A DNA stretch of 42,605 bases from Ideonella sp. A 288 (GCF_002198735.1 NZ_MWLO01000164.1:1-42605), one strand, 5' to 3'; shown: positions 34,701-42,605, counted from the first letter of the stretch. Notes: generated from the sequence alone by a model not told the origin. Numbers and translations: made by a program.

Positions 34701-34821
34701 CGATCGATTCACGAAGCGAGGCCTCGGCGGGATGCCCTCCAGGCGTGGTCCACGGCCGCCTGTCGGGATCGGCCGGTGCCTGTCGACGGCGGGTGGTGCC
34801 GTCGCGGCACCCTCGGGCAGC

Positions 34822-35757
34822 CTACTGGCGCTGGCCGGCGCGGGACGGCTTGGTGCGCACCGCCGGCTGGAACAGCTCGCCTCGGGCCGCCCGGGTGATG
34901 GCCAGCACGCAAGGGTGGGTGATGCGCCGCTCGACGGAGATGGCGTAGAAGTGCTCTTCCACCGCGTCGATCGTGCCCACGTGCTGCACCTGGTGCCGCG
35001 ACTCGATCTCGTCGACCAGCACCTCCGGCCCCAGCAGGTAGCCCACGCCCCGGCGGCCGAACTCCTGCGCCAGCGCGCTGTCGTCGAACTCGGCGACGAT
35101 GCGCGGATGCAGTCCCTGCGACTTGAACCAGGTGCGCAGGCGCTGCCCGACGGCGGAATCCTCGCCGGGCATCAGCAGCGGCGCGCCGTTCAGGCAATCG
35201 GGGAAGGGCTTGCGAGAGCGCGCCTTCAAGGCACGGGCCGCGAAGACGCCGATGCGCGATCCCCCGAGGCGATGGCTGAAGGCCTTGACGCTGACCGCGG
35301 GCGGCAAGGGGGCATCGGCGATCACCAGGTCGAGCGTGTGCACCGCCAGTTCGGACAGCAGGCGATCGAGCCGCCACTCGCGGCAGACGATGCGCACCGG
35401 CTGCTCGACCGCCAGTGCGGGTTCCACGAGGCGGTAGGCGATGGACTTGGGCACCGCGTCCGCCACACCGATGCGGAAGTCCAGGGTCCGTCCGGCCTGC
35501 GCCTTCTCGCGCACCGCCGCCTCCAGCTCGGAGCCGAGCGAGAAGATCTCCTGTGCGTAGGTCAGGGCCAGCCGGCCGGTCTCGGTCAACTCGAGGCGAC
35601 GGCCGACCTTCTCGAACAGCGCGCCGCCGAGCCGGTCGGCCAGCAACTGGATCTGCCCGCTGATGGTCTGCGGCGTCAGGTGCAACTGTCGGCTGGCCGC
35701 GGCCACGCTGCCGGTCTCTGCCACCTGAAGGAAGTAGTGAAGGTGCTTGTAGTTCAT
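34822..35757 (-). CDS. nhaR: NhaR-type LysR regulator
   Basis: This 311-residue protein starts MNYKHLHYFLQVAETGSVAA and continues with SRQLHLTPQTISGQIQLL, matching the NhaR N-terminal helix-turn-helix almost word for word (GRRLELTETGR follows). The rest is a LysR effector-binding domain ending in a basic tail. NhaR proteins respond to Na+ and control nhaA and stress genes in enterobacteria. In this cluster likely targets are the stress/cation-transport operon to its left and the hibernation-factor-like gene to its right. A copy of the 36-bp element begins 10 bp before its start, suggesting autoregulation. Confidence 0.85.
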   Translation of the reverse strand: MNYKHLHYFLQVAETGSVAAASRQLHLTPQTISGQIQLLADRLGGALFEKVGRRLELTETGRLALTYAQEIFSLGSELEAAVREKAQAGRTLDFRIGVADAVPKSIAYRLVEPALAVEQPVRIVCREWRLDRLLSELAVHTLDLVIADAPLPPAVSVKAFSHRLGGSRIGVFAARALKARSRKPFPDCLNGAPLLMPGEDSAVGQRLRTWFKSQGLHPRIVAEFDDSALAQEFGRRGVGYLLGPEVLVDEIESRHQVQHVGTIDAVEEHFYAISVERRITHPCVLAITRAARGELFQPAVRTKPSRAGQRQ

Positions 35758-35766
35758 GACAGGCCT

Positions 35767-35802
35767 CAGATTTATCCGATGGAACAGAATCGATTAATCG
35801 AG
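35767..35802. promoter_or_regulatory. NhaR-like operator, copy 2
   Basis: CAGATTTATCCGATG, 7 bases, then ATCGATTAATCGAG (palindromic core TCGATTAATCGA). It lies in the 115-bp divergent spacer between the nhaR-like gene and the hibernation-factor-like gene and could serve both. The 15-bp block is identical to copy 1. Confidence 0.6.
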
Positions 35803-35872
35803 TTTACGGGCCATTGTTCGGGCCCTACATTGCGTCCGAGCGATCGAGGTGGGGGGCAGAAAAGGACGCAAG

Positions 35873-36220
35873 ATGGACATCCGGTTCCAGGCTTCGACGA
35901 CCCGCACGGGTGTCGATCTCGCAGCGCATGCGCGCAGGTGTCTCCAGGTCGGCATGCAGCATCGCAGCGACCGGGTGGAGCACATCGAGGTCAGGTTCGG
36001 CGACGCGCGAGAACGCCGCCCCCACCAGGACAGCTACTGCATCGTGCGCCTGAAGCTCCACGGGGCGTCGGCGGCCACCGTGGTGCAGGTGGGCGCGGAT
36101 GCCTACAGCGCGATCGATCGCGCGGCCGATCGCGCCTGCCGCCTGGCCGAGGAGCAACTGCGCCTGGCCGGCCTCCCGAAGGCCTGGCCGGCCGCGCCGG
36201 CCATCGCGTTCGTGGCATGA
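35873..36220 (+). CDS. ribosome hibernation factor (HPF/RaiA)-like protein
   Basis: This 115-residue protein begins MDIRFQASTTRTGVDLAAHA and continues with the HPF/RaiA (sigma-54 modulation) fold: RVEHIEVRFGDARERR, CIVRLKLHGASAATV, and YSAIDRAADRACRLAEEQL. The last two motifs are hallmarks of the beta-alpha-beta-beta-beta-alpha fold. Such proteins stop translation by binding the 30S decoding region. AAAGGA precedes the ATG at about 7 nt. It is divergent from nhaR and next to other stress genes. Its sequence is diverged from the main HPF, so it may be a specialised paralogue. Confidence 0.8.
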   Translation: MDIRFQASTTRTGVDLAAHARRCLQVGMQHRSDRVEHIEVRFGDARERRPHQDSYCIVRLKLHGASAATVVQVGADAYSAIDRAADRACRLAEEQLRLAGLPKAWPAAPAIAFVA

Positions 36221-36385
36221 CGTTTCCGCCCCTGGTTTCGATGGACCGATGCCGATGGGCGGTCGCGGCCTGCGCTGTCCGACGGAACTCGGGCCTTCGC
36301 CACGGCTCTCAGGGGGATCACCCCGAGGCGCTCGCGGCGGCATGGCCGGCGCGCCTCAGACCGATTGTCATGACGAAGGGAAACA

Positions 36386-36811
36386 ATGAAGCATCCTGTG
36401 CCGGCATCCGACGAAGCCTTGGCCCACGCGCTGGCGATGATGGTGGCGGCCAACGGCCGAATCGACGAGCAAGAACTGAGCACGCTCGCCCAACTCGATG
36501 CATTCCGGCGGGTCGGGGTGAGTCGTGAGCGCTTCGTCGACATCGCCCACGCCTGCGTGGCAGACGTTGGCGCTCACCTGTGCGATCGCTCCTGGCTCGG
36601 CGCCGATCACAAGGCCTACATCGACGCACTGCTCGATGCCGTTCCAAGCGACGAGGGCCGCCTCCTCGTGTGTCGCCTCGCCGCGGCGGTCATCACGGCG
36701 GATGGGCGGGTGACGCATGACGAGCGCCTGGTCTACGACCACGCCCTGACGCGCTGGCGCATCACCCAATCCGACGTGACGCAGGCCATCCTCCACGACC
36801 CGGTTCGGTGA
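36386..36811 (+). CDS. TerB-like protein
   Basis: This 141-residue helical protein resembles TerB/TerB-like domains: HALAMMVAANGRIDEQELSTL and CRLAAAVITADGRVTHDERL are two copies of the D-G-x-(I/V)-x-x-x-E acidic-turn pattern typical of the fold. TerB-like proteins bind divalent metals and occur in stress and phage-defence contexts. AAGGG lies 5 nt before the ATG. It is downstream of the hibernation-factor-like gene with 165 bp between them. Confidence 0.75.
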   Translation: MKHPVPASDEALAHALAMMVAANGRIDEQELSTLAQLDAFRRVGVSRERFVDIAHACVADVGAHLCDRSWLGADHKAYIDALLDAVPSDEGRLLVCRLAAAVITADGRVTHDERLVYDHALTRWRITQSDVTQAILHDPVR

Positions 36812-36936
36812 GCCGCGCGCGGCCGGCGGTGCGCCGCCGCCGGCGGCCGCACGGGCGCGGGCCCCGCAGCACCCCTGCCGGCCCGGGCCCGGCTGTCGCA
36901 TGATGTCGGCCTGACGGCCCACCGCGCACCCCAGCC

Positions 36937-37362
36937 ATGACCCTCGACGAGACCGACCGCCGCCTGATCGCCTTGCTGCGGCAGGACGCGCGCCTGCCGC
37001 TGGCCACGCTGGCCACCAAGCTCGAGGTGTCGCGCGGCACGGTCAGCAACCGGCTGCGCCGGCTCGAGGACGCCGGCCTGATCATCGGCTACACGGTGCA
37101 GCTGCGGCCCGAGGCGCGGCCCGACGAGATCCGCGCCTGGATGGGCATCCTGGTCGAGGGCAACCAGACGCGGCTGGTCATCGCCAGCCTGCTGGGCGAA
37201 CCCGGCGTGGCGGCGCTGCACGACACCAACGGCCGCTGGGACCTGCTGGCCGAGCTGCGCACCGGCTCGATGGCCGAGCTGTCGCAGGTGCTCGAACGCA
37301 TCCGCCTGCTCAAGGGCATCCGCAGCACCGAGACGAGCATCCACCTGGCCACCTACCGCTGA
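36937..37362 (+). CDS. Lrp/AsnC-family transcriptional regulator
   Basis: This 141-residue protein has an AsnC helix-turn-helix (LDETDRRLIALLRQDARLPL with LATKLEVSRGTVSNRLRRLE) and a RAM/ligand-binding domain. Lrp/AsnC proteins respond to amino acids. Its targets are not clear here: a two-component pair follows 54 bp downstream, and a TerB-like gene precedes it. It is probably a single gene. Confidence 0.92.
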   Translation: MTLDETDRRLIALLRQDARLPLATLATKLEVSRGTVSNRLRRLEDAGLIIGYTVQLRPEARPDEIRAWMGILVEGNQTRLVIASLLGEPGVAALHDTNGRWDLLAELRTGSMAELSQVLERIRLLKGIRSTETSIHLATYR

Positions 37363-37416
37363 CTTGCGGGGGCCGCGCACCGCAGGCACTGGCATGGTGC
37401 TTGCGACGACCGCGGG

Positions 37417-38697
37417 GTGACCTCCGAGCCCCCGACGCGCACGCCCGATCCGCTGGAAACACCGGCCGAGCGTCCGCTCGTACCCGCGGCCGGCCCCGCA
37501 CCCGCCGTGCCCACCCGCGACGCCGCGAGCCTGGCGCTGCTGCTCGAATCCACCGGCGAGGGCATCTACGGCATCGACCGCGACGGGCGCTGCACCTTCA
37601 TCAACCGCGCGGCGGCGCAGATGCTGGGCTACCGCACCGAACAGGTGCTCGGGCAGAACATGCACCGCCTCGTGCACCACACCCATGCGGACGGCCGCGA
37701 CTACCCCGAGCATGACTGCCCCATCCTGAACGCCTACCGGCAGGGCCTGCCCTGCCGCATCGACCACGAGGTGTTCTGGCGCGCCGATGGCCGCCCCTTC
37801 GACGCCGAATACTCCAGCTACCCGGTGATCGAGGCCGGTGAGGTGGGCGGCGCGGTGATCACCTTCGTCGACATCACCGAGCGCAAGCGCGCCGAGCGCG
37901 CGCTGCAGCAGGCCAAGCAGGCGCTGGAGCGCACCAACGACGAACTCGAGCACCGCGTCGCCGAGCGCACCCACGCGCTGAGCGACGCGTTGACGCGGCT
38001 GCGCGAGCTGTCGGCCTGGCTCGAGACGGTGCGCGAATCCGAGCGCACGCGCATCGCGCGCGAGATCCACGACGAACTGGGCTCGCTGCTGGTGGCGCTG
38101 AAGATGGACGTGAACTGGATCGGCCGCCGCGTCGACGACCGCCCGCCGCTGGCCGCCAAGTGCGCCGGCATGGGCCGGCTGATCGACACCGCGGTGGACA
38201 AGGTCGGCCGCATCATCACCGACCTGCGGCCCAGCATCCTCGACCACCAGGGCCTGTGGGCGGCGCTCGAATGGCAGGCGCAGGAGTTCATCGACCGCTT
38301 CGAGTGGCAGGCCGATCTGCGCGTGGTGGTGGCCGCCGGCGTGCTGCCGCCGCAGGGCGGGCAGGCGATCGCGGTGTTCCGCATCTTCCAGGAGATGCTG
38401 TCCAACGTGGCCCGGCATGCGCAGGCCACGCGGGTGGCCATCCGCATCACGGTGGACAGCCCGCCCGACCCGGTGCTGTGGGTCGAGGTGCAGGACGACG
38501 GCGTCGGCGCCACCGTCGCGGCGCTGGAGGCCCCGCGCAGTTACGGCGTGATGGGCATGCGCGAGCGCGCGGGCCACCACGGCGGGGTGCTGACGTTCCG
38601 CAGCGCGCCCGGCGCCGGCACCTGCGTGCGGCTGGTGATGCCGCTGCACGACGAGGCGCCGCACGACGCGGCCGTCCCCGAGGCCCCGCCGCCATGA
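37417..38697 (+). CDS. PAS sensor histidine kinase (HisKA_3/NarX type)
   Basis: This 426-residue soluble kinase has a PAS domain at about 38-155 (LLESTGEGIYGIDRDGRCTF, NRAAAQMLGYRTEQVLGQ), a coiled-coil linker (about 158-200), the HisKA_3 dimerisation domain with the phosphorylatable His218 in AREIHDELGSLL, and an HATPase domain (EMLSNVARHAQATRV, DDGVGA, GVMGMRERA). There is no membrane segment, so it senses an intracellular signal through PAS. It starts with GTG 37417 and overlaps the response regulator by ATGA. It probably acts on the adjacent regulator. Confidence 0.93.
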   Translation: MTSEPPTRTPDPLETPAERPLVPAAGPAPAVPTRDAASLALLLESTGEGIYGIDRDGRCTFINRAAAQMLGYRTEQVLGQNMHRLVHHTHADGRDYPEHDCPILNAYRQGLPCRIDHEVFWRADGRPFDAEYSSYPVIEAGEVGGAVITFVDITERKRAERALQQAKQALERTNDELEHRVAERTHALSDALTRLRELSAWLETVRESERTRIAREIHDELGSLLVALKMDVNWIGRRVDDRPPLAAKCAGMGRLIDTAVDKVGRIITDLRPSILDHQGLWAALEWQAQEFIDRFEWQADLRVVVAAGVLPPQGGQAIAVFRIFQEMLSNVARHAQATRVAIRITVDSPPDPVLWVEVQDDGVGATVAALEAPRSYGVMGMRERAGHHGGVLTFRSAPGAGTCVRLVMPLHDEAPHDAAVPEAPPP

Positions 38698-39347
38698 CCG
38701 TGCGCGTGCTGATCTGCGACGACCACGCCATCGTGCGTCAGGGCATTCAGCAGATGCTGGCCGATGCGGCCGACATCGCGCTGGCCGGCGAGGCCGCCGA
38801 CGGCGCCGAGGGCGTGGCCGCGGTGCGCCGCGCCGCGGCCGGCGGTGCGCCGATCGACGTGGTGCTGCTCGACATCGCGATGCCGCGGCGCGACGGGCTG
38901 GACGTGCTGCGCCAGCTGAAGGACGAGTTCCCGCGGCTGCCGGTGCTGATCCTGTCGACCTACCCCGACCGGCAGTACGCGGTGCGCAGCCTCAAGCTCG
39001 GCGCCGCGGGCTACCTCAACAAGAGCGCGGACTCCGAGCAGATCATTGCCGCCATCCGCAAGGTGGCCGGCGGGGGCCTGTTCATCACGCCGACCATCGC
39101 CGAGCTGCTGGCCGCGTCGGTGGGCAACGCCGGCGTGCAGCCGCCGCACGAGACGCTGTCGCACCGCGAGCACCAGGTCTTCGGCCTGCTGGCCAGCGGG
39201 CGCAGCGTGGGCGAGATCGCCGGGCAGCTGTCGCTGTCGTCGAACACCGTCAGCACCTACCGCGCCCGCATCCTCGAGAAGACCGGCGTGCGCAACGACG
39301 TCGAGCTGGCCCTGTATGCCGTGCGCCACCAGCTGCACGGCGTGTAG
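38694..39347 (+). CDS. LuxR/NarL-type response regulator
   Basis: This 217-residue regulator has a receiver domain (phospho-acceptor Asp60 in VVLLDIAMP, acidic pair Asp9/Asp10 and Lys in GYLNKSAD) and a C-terminal LuxR-type helix-turn-helix (LSHREHQVFGLLASGRSVGE, SSNTVSTYRARILEKTGVRN). It is coupled to the kinase gene by ATGA. The next gene on the same strand is the ABC-transporter binding protein 87 bp downstream, the most likely target. Confidence 0.95.
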   Translation: MTVRVLICDDHAIVRQGIQQMLADAADIALAGEAADGAEGVAAVRRAAAGGAPIDVVLLDIAMPRRDGLDVLRQLKDEFPRLPVLILSTYPDRQYAVRSLKLGAAGYLNKSADSEQIIAAIRKVAGGGLFITPTIAELLAASVGNAGVQPPHETLSHREHQVFGLLASGRSVGEIAGQLSLSSNTVSTYRARILEKTGVRNDVELALYAVRHQLHGV

Positions 39348-39362
39348 GGCTGGCACTACACG
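39341..39362. promoter_or_regulatory. inverted repeat between response regulator and nrtA-like gene
   Basis: CGTGTAG-N8-CTACACG is a perfect 7-bp inverted repeat centred 83 bp before the transporter start. It overlaps the response-regulator stop codon. It could be a hairpin terminator or the target of the response regulator. No T-tract follows. Confidence 0.4.
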
Positions 39363-39434
39363 CGATCGGTGCGCCCGTCGATGGCGCGCGGTCCTCGTCC
39401 CGCCTACCGTTCAACCCAGCACCGGAGAGCCCGC

Positions 39435-40802
39435 ATGACCCCAACCCACGACCCCTACGACGCCGACCGCCCCCTGATGCTGCGCTGCGCCTGCGGGCAG
39501 GACCATGCCCCGCGCGACCACGCCACCGACGCCGTCGACCCCGACGAGATGGGCCGCAACTTCATCGAGGCCAGCCTGGTGAAGGCGCTGTTCCCGCAGG
39601 AGCCGGTGCGCCGCGCCTTCCTGAAGGCGGTGGGCCGGCGCGGCGCCATGGCGGCCATCGCCAGCGTGCTGCCGATCGCGTCGCTGCAGGCCATGGCGCA
39701 GGACAGGAAGGCGCCCGAGAAGAAGGACCTGAAGATCGGCTTCATCGCCATCACCTGCGCCACGCCGCTGATCATGGCCGACCCGCTGGGCTTCTACCGC
39801 CAGCAGGGCCTGAACGTGCAGCTCAACAAGACGGCGGGCTGGGCGCTGATCCGCGACAAGATGCTCAACAAGGAGCACGACGCCAGCCACTTCCTGAGCC
39901 CGATGCCGCTGGCCATCAGCATGGGCCTGGGCAGCACGCAGGTGCCGATGAACGTGGCCACCATCCAGAACACCAACGGCCAGGCCATCACGCTGCACGT
40001 CAAGCACAAGGACAAGCGCGACCCGAAGAGCTGGAAGGGCTTCAAGTTCGCCGTGCCCTTCGAGTACAGCATGCACAACTTCCTGCTGCGCTACTACGTG
40101 GCCGAGGCGGGGCTGAACCCCGACACCGACATCCAGATCCGCGTGACGCCGCCGCCCGAGATGGTGGCCAACCTGCGCGCCGGCAACATCGACGGCTTCC
40201 TCGGGCCCGACCCCTTCAACCAGCGCGCGGTGTACGACGAGGTGGGGTTCATCCACATCCTGAGCAAGGAGATCTGGGACGGCCACCCCTGCTGCGCCTT
40301 CGGCGTCAGCGAGGCCTTCATCGCGCAGAACCCGGCCACCTTCGCGGCGCTGTACCGCGCCGTGCTCACCGCCGCGGCCATGGCCCGCGAGGCCAAGAAC
40401 CGCGAGCTGATCGCCAAGGTCATCAGCCCCACGGCCTACCTCAACCAGCCCGAGACGGTGATCGCGCAGGTGCTCACCGGCAAGTTCGCCGACGGCCTGG
40501 GCGGCGTGAAGACCGTGCCCGACCGCGCCGACTTCGACCCCGTGCCCTGGCAGAGCATGGCCGTGTGGATGCTCACGCAGATGAAGCGCTGGGGCTACCT
40601 CAAGGGCGACGTCAACTACAAGCAGATCGCCGAGAAGGTGTTCCTGATGACCGACGCGCGCAAGCACATGGCCGAGCTGGGCCAGAAGGCGCCGGCGGCC
40701 TCGGCCGCGTACCCCAAGTTCAAGATCATGGGCCGCGAGTTCGACCCGGCCAAGGCCGACGAGTACGCGAAGAGCTTCGCCATCTCGAAGCTGTCGGCCT
40801 GA
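39435..40802 (+). CDS. ABC transporter substrate-binding protein, NrtA/CmpA type
   Basis: This 455-residue protein has an unusually long N-terminus (Cys18, Cys20 in RCACGQDH) before a twin-arginine signal VRRAFLKAVG at about 58-67 and a hydrophobic stretch ending AMAQD near 90. The mature domain is of the NrtA/CmpA/SsuA type (IGFIAITCATPLIMADPLGF, GNIDGFLGPDPFNQRAVYD). It should bind a small anion such as nitrate, nitrite, cyanate or a sulfonate. SD GGAGA lies before the ATG. It is followed 12 bp downstream by the permease gene. Confidence 0.9.
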   Translation: MTPTHDPYDADRPLMLRCACGQDHAPRDHATDAVDPDEMGRNFIEASLVKALFPQEPVRRAFLKAVGRRGAMAAIASVLPIASLQAMAQDRKAPEKKDLKIGFIAITCATPLIMADPLGFYRQQGLNVQLNKTAGWALIRDKMLNKEHDASHFLSPMPLAISMGLGSTQVPMNVATIQNTNGQAITLHVKHKDKRDPKSWKGFKFAVPFEYSMHNFLLRYYVAEAGLNPDTDIQIRVTPPPEMVANLRAGNIDGFLGPDPFNQRAVYDEVGFIHILSKEIWDGHPCCAFGVSEAFIAQNPATFAALYRAVLTAAAMAREAKNRELIAKVISPTAYLNQPETVIAQVLTGKFADGLGGVKTVPDRADFDPVPWQSMAVWMLTQMKRWGYLKGDVNYKQIAEKVFLMTDARKHMAELGQKAPAASAAYPKFKIMGREFDPAKADEYAKSFAISKLSA

Positions 40803-40813
40803 GCAGGCACGCC

Positions 40814-41689
40814 ATGACCGAACGCTGGAAGGCGGCACTGCTGTCGCTGCTGCTGCTGGCGCTGCTGCTGGGCGCCTGGCAGCTGGCCACGCAGGCCAAG
40901 GGCGGTGGCACACCGGCGCCCGCGGCGGCGTCGATGACGCCCGAGCAGATCGAGTACGCCAAGCTGATGGGCAAGGACCCCACTGCCGGCGCGGCGGTCA
41001 AGAAAAGCGACGGCTTCCCCACGCCGGCGCAGCTGGGCGAGGCCGTGGTGCGCAACCTGGCCAGCCCCTTCTACGACAACGGCCCCAACGACAAGGGCAT
41101 CGGCATCCAGCTGGGGCATTCGCTGCTGCGCGTGGCCCTGGGCTTCGGCATCGCGGCGCTGGTGGCCGTGCCGCTGGGCTTCGTCATCGGCATGAGCCCG
41201 CTGCTGTACCGCGCGCTCGACCCCTTCATCCAGGTGCTCAAGCCGATCTCGCCGCTGGCCTGGATGCCGATCGCGCTGTACACGATCAAGGACTCGTCGA
41301 TCTCGGGCGTCTTCGTGATCTTCATCTGCTCGATCTGGCCGATGCTGATCAACACCGCCTTCGGCGTGGCCGGCGTGCGGCGCGAATGGCTCAACGTGGC
41401 CAAGACGCTGGAGGTGAAGCCGCTGCGCAAGGCCTTCGAGGTCATCCTGCCGGCCGCCGCGCCCACCATCCTGACGGGCATGCGCATCAGCATGGGCATC
41501 GCCTGGCTGGTGATCGTGGCCGCCGAGATGCTGGTCGGCGGCACCGGCATCGGCTACTTCGTCTGGAACGAGTGGAACAACCTGTCGCTGACCAACGTGA
41601 TCTTTGCGATCCTGGTCATCGGCGTGGTCGGCATGTTGCTCGACCTGATGTTCGCGCGGCTGCAGCGGGCGGTGACCTATGTCGACTGA
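40814..41689 (+). CDS. ABC transporter permease, NrtB type
   Basis: This 291-residue membrane protein starts with an N-terminal helix (KAALLSLLLLALLLGAWQLA). It has a periplasmic stretch and then the binding-protein-dependent permease core with five helices (LLRVALGFGIAALVAVPLGF to VIFAILVIGVVGMLLDLM). The EAA-like loop is visible around EVILPAAAPTILTGMRISMG. This matches NrtB/SsuC/TauC permeases. It couples to the ATPase gene by an 11-bp overlap. Confidence 0.92.
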   Translation: MTERWKAALLSLLLLALLLGAWQLATQAKGGGTPAPAAASMTPEQIEYAKLMGKDPTAGAAVKKSDGFPTPAQLGEAVVRNLASPFYDNGPNDKGIGIQLGHSLLRVALGFGIAALVAVPLGFVIGMSPLLYRALDPFIQVLKPISPLAWMPIALYTIKDSSISGVFVIFICSIWPMLINTAFGVAGVRREWLNVAKTLEVKPLRKAFEVILPAAAPTILTGMRISMGIAWLVIVAAEMLVGGTGIGYFVWNEWNNLSLTNVIFAILVIGVVGMLLDLMFARLQRAVTYVD

Positions 41690-42593
41690 CACCAGCCGCC
41701 CCTTCCTCGAGGTCGCCGGGCTGGCCAAGCGCTTTCCCGGCGCCACCGAGCCGGTGTTCGACGGCGTCAACTTCAGCATCGGCCGTGGCGAGTTCGTCTG
41801 CATCATCGGCCACTCGGGCTGCGGCAAGACCACCATCCTGAACGTGCTGGCCGGGCTGGACCGCGCCAGCGACGGCACGGTGATCATGGACAACCGCGAG
41901 GTCGTCGGCCCCAGCCTCGAGCGTGGCGTCGTCTTCCAGGGCCATGCGCTGATGCCCTGGCTCAGCGTGCGCGCCAACATCGCCTTCGCGGTGCGCAGCA
42001 AGTGGCCCGACTGGAACCGCGCGCAGGTCGACGCGCAGGTGCAGAAGTTCGTCGCGATGGTGGGGCTGTCGCCGGCCATCGACAAGAAGCCCAGCCAGCT
42101 GTCGGGCGGCATGAAGCAGCGCGTGGGCATCGCGCGGGCCTTCGCCATCCAGCCCAAGATGCTGCTGCTCGACGAGCCCTTCGGCGCGCTCGACGCGCTG
42201 ACGCGCGGCACGATCCAGGACGAGCTGCTGCGCATCTGCGCCGAGACCCACCAGACGGTGTTCATGATCACGCACGACGTGGACGAGGCCATCCTGCTGG
42301 CCGACACCATCCTGCTGATGAGCAACGGCCCGCAGGCGCGCATCGCCGAGGTGGTGCGCAACCCGCTGCCGCGCTCGCGCGAGCGCGCCACGCTGCACCA
42401 CGAGCCGCTGTTCTACGCCGTGCGCAACCACCTGGTCGACTTCCTCGTCACCCGCTCGAAGACCCTGTCGCACGGCAAGGCACCCGAGCACCCGCCCGAG
42501 GTGCGGCCCGGCGTCGAGGCCGGGCCCGCGCCGGCTTTCGACCCCGCCCACCCGCCGGCCACGCCGCGCGTGGCGCTGCAGCGCGTGGTCTGA
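41679..42593 (+). CDS. ABC transporter ATP-binding protein, NrtD type
   Basis: This 304-residue ATPase has Walker A GHSGCGKTT (44-52), a Q-loop (VVFQGHALMPW), the signature LSGGMKQRVGIARA, Walker B LLLDEPFGALD and the H-loop THD. Its closest class is NrtD/SsuB/TauB (nitrate, sulfonate or taurine). The C-terminal tail (about 265-304) is Pro-rich and unrelated to the ATPase fold. There is no NrtC-like fusion ATPase. The gene ends 12 bp before the window edge, and any cyanase, nitrate reductase or nitrite reductase gene would lie beyond it. Confidence 0.93.
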   Translation: MSTDTSRPFLEVAGLAKRFPGATEPVFDGVNFSIGRGEFVCIIGHSGCGKTTILNVLAGLDRASDGTVIMDNREVVGPSLERGVVFQGHALMPWLSVRANIAFAVRSKWPDWNRAQVDAQVQKFVAMVGLSPAIDKKPSQLSGGMKQRVGIARAFAIQPKMLLLDEPFGALDALTRGTIQDELLRICAETHQTVFMITHDVDEAILLADTILLMSNGPQARIAEVVRNPLPRSRERATLHHEPLFYAVRNHLVDFLVTRSKTLSHGKAPEHPPEVRPGVEAGPAPAFDPAHPPATPRVALQRVV

Positions 42594-42605
42594 CCCACCC
42601 CCGAA

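Larger units (their letters stand above)
34415..34821. other. regulatory spacer between nhaR-like gene and usp
   Basis: This 407-bp stretch has no convincing gene. It contains the FNR-type box (34581-34594) and the first NhaR-like 36-bp element (34665-34700). On the minus strand it would form a long leader for the stress-protein operon. Confidence 0.6.

Noticed and set aside
38541-39356. 271-residue minus-strand frame antisense to the response regulator
   Set aside because: Composition follows the opposite-strand codons. The plus-strand genes have clear receiver and HTH motifs.

Overview
The window is high-GC DNA with strong G/C bias at third codon positions. Tightly packed, translationally coupled operons (ATGA and GTGA overlaps) and the gene families present (NrtABD-type ABC transporter, YqjD/YqjE/YqjK set, NhaR, PAS-HisKA_3 kinase, SGNH hydrolase) point to a betaproteobacterium of the Burkholderiales, in the Rubrivivax/Leptothrix/Ideonella/Piscinibacter sphere. 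The genus is an inference. I recognise no rRNA, tRNA, CRISPR array or insertion sequence.

1-1.4 kb holds a decayed integron. It has a LexA box, the first ~130 codons of an integron integrase gene (intI) cut off before the catalytic domain, an attI site very like attI1, and one lower-GC gene in first-cassette position and orientation that encodes an SMI1/KNR4-type lipoprotein. The intI fragment runs straight into the 3' end of an SGNH hydrolase gene.

1.4-7.1 kb, all on the minus strand, holds an SGNH hydrolase, an Fes/IroE-like esterase, a CPBP protease, a DUF6544 protein, a Tat/lipobox nitroreductase and a DUF6064 membrane protein. The DUF6064-nitroreductase and DUF6544-CPBP pairs are overlap-coupled. 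7.6-10.6 kb holds a PspC protein, a CoA-binding protein and a coupled methyltransferase-ZIP transporter pair.

10.6-20.8 kb looks like a detoxification and redox cluster. It holds a metallo-beta-lactamase-fold protein, two paralogous LysR regulators, a PPOX-like flavoprotein, two glutathione S-transferases, a PPOX-ferredoxin reductase-2Fe-2S fusion, an NTF2-like protein, a dihydrolipoyl-dehydrogenase-like flavoprotein, a CMD/AhpD-like protein and a DoxX remnant. 20.8-22.0 kb is nearly gene-free. It is followed by a di-haem cytochrome c peroxidase, a Crp/Fnr regulator, a secreted Sel1-like protein, the YqjD-YqjE-YqjK-like membrane operon and a cytochrome P450.

27.6-36.8 kb resembles low-oxygen/dormancy stress islands of betaproteobacteria. 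It holds a zinc alcohol dehydrogenase, a CBS protein, a Na+/Ca2+-type antiporter coupled to a P-type ATPase, a tandem universal stress protein, an NhaR-type LysR regulator, a ribosome-hibernation-factor-like protein and a TerB-like protein. Two copies of a 36-bp bipartite palindromic element flank the nhaR-like gene, and a near-consensus FNR box lies before the stress-protein gene. The ATPase gene carries an in-frame 27-bp x 5 minisatellite.

36.9-42.6 kb holds an Lrp/AsnC regulator, an overlap-coupled sensor kinase and response regulator, and a nitrate/cyanate/taurine-type ABC transporter (binding protein, permease, ATPase), probably controlled by the two-component pair.
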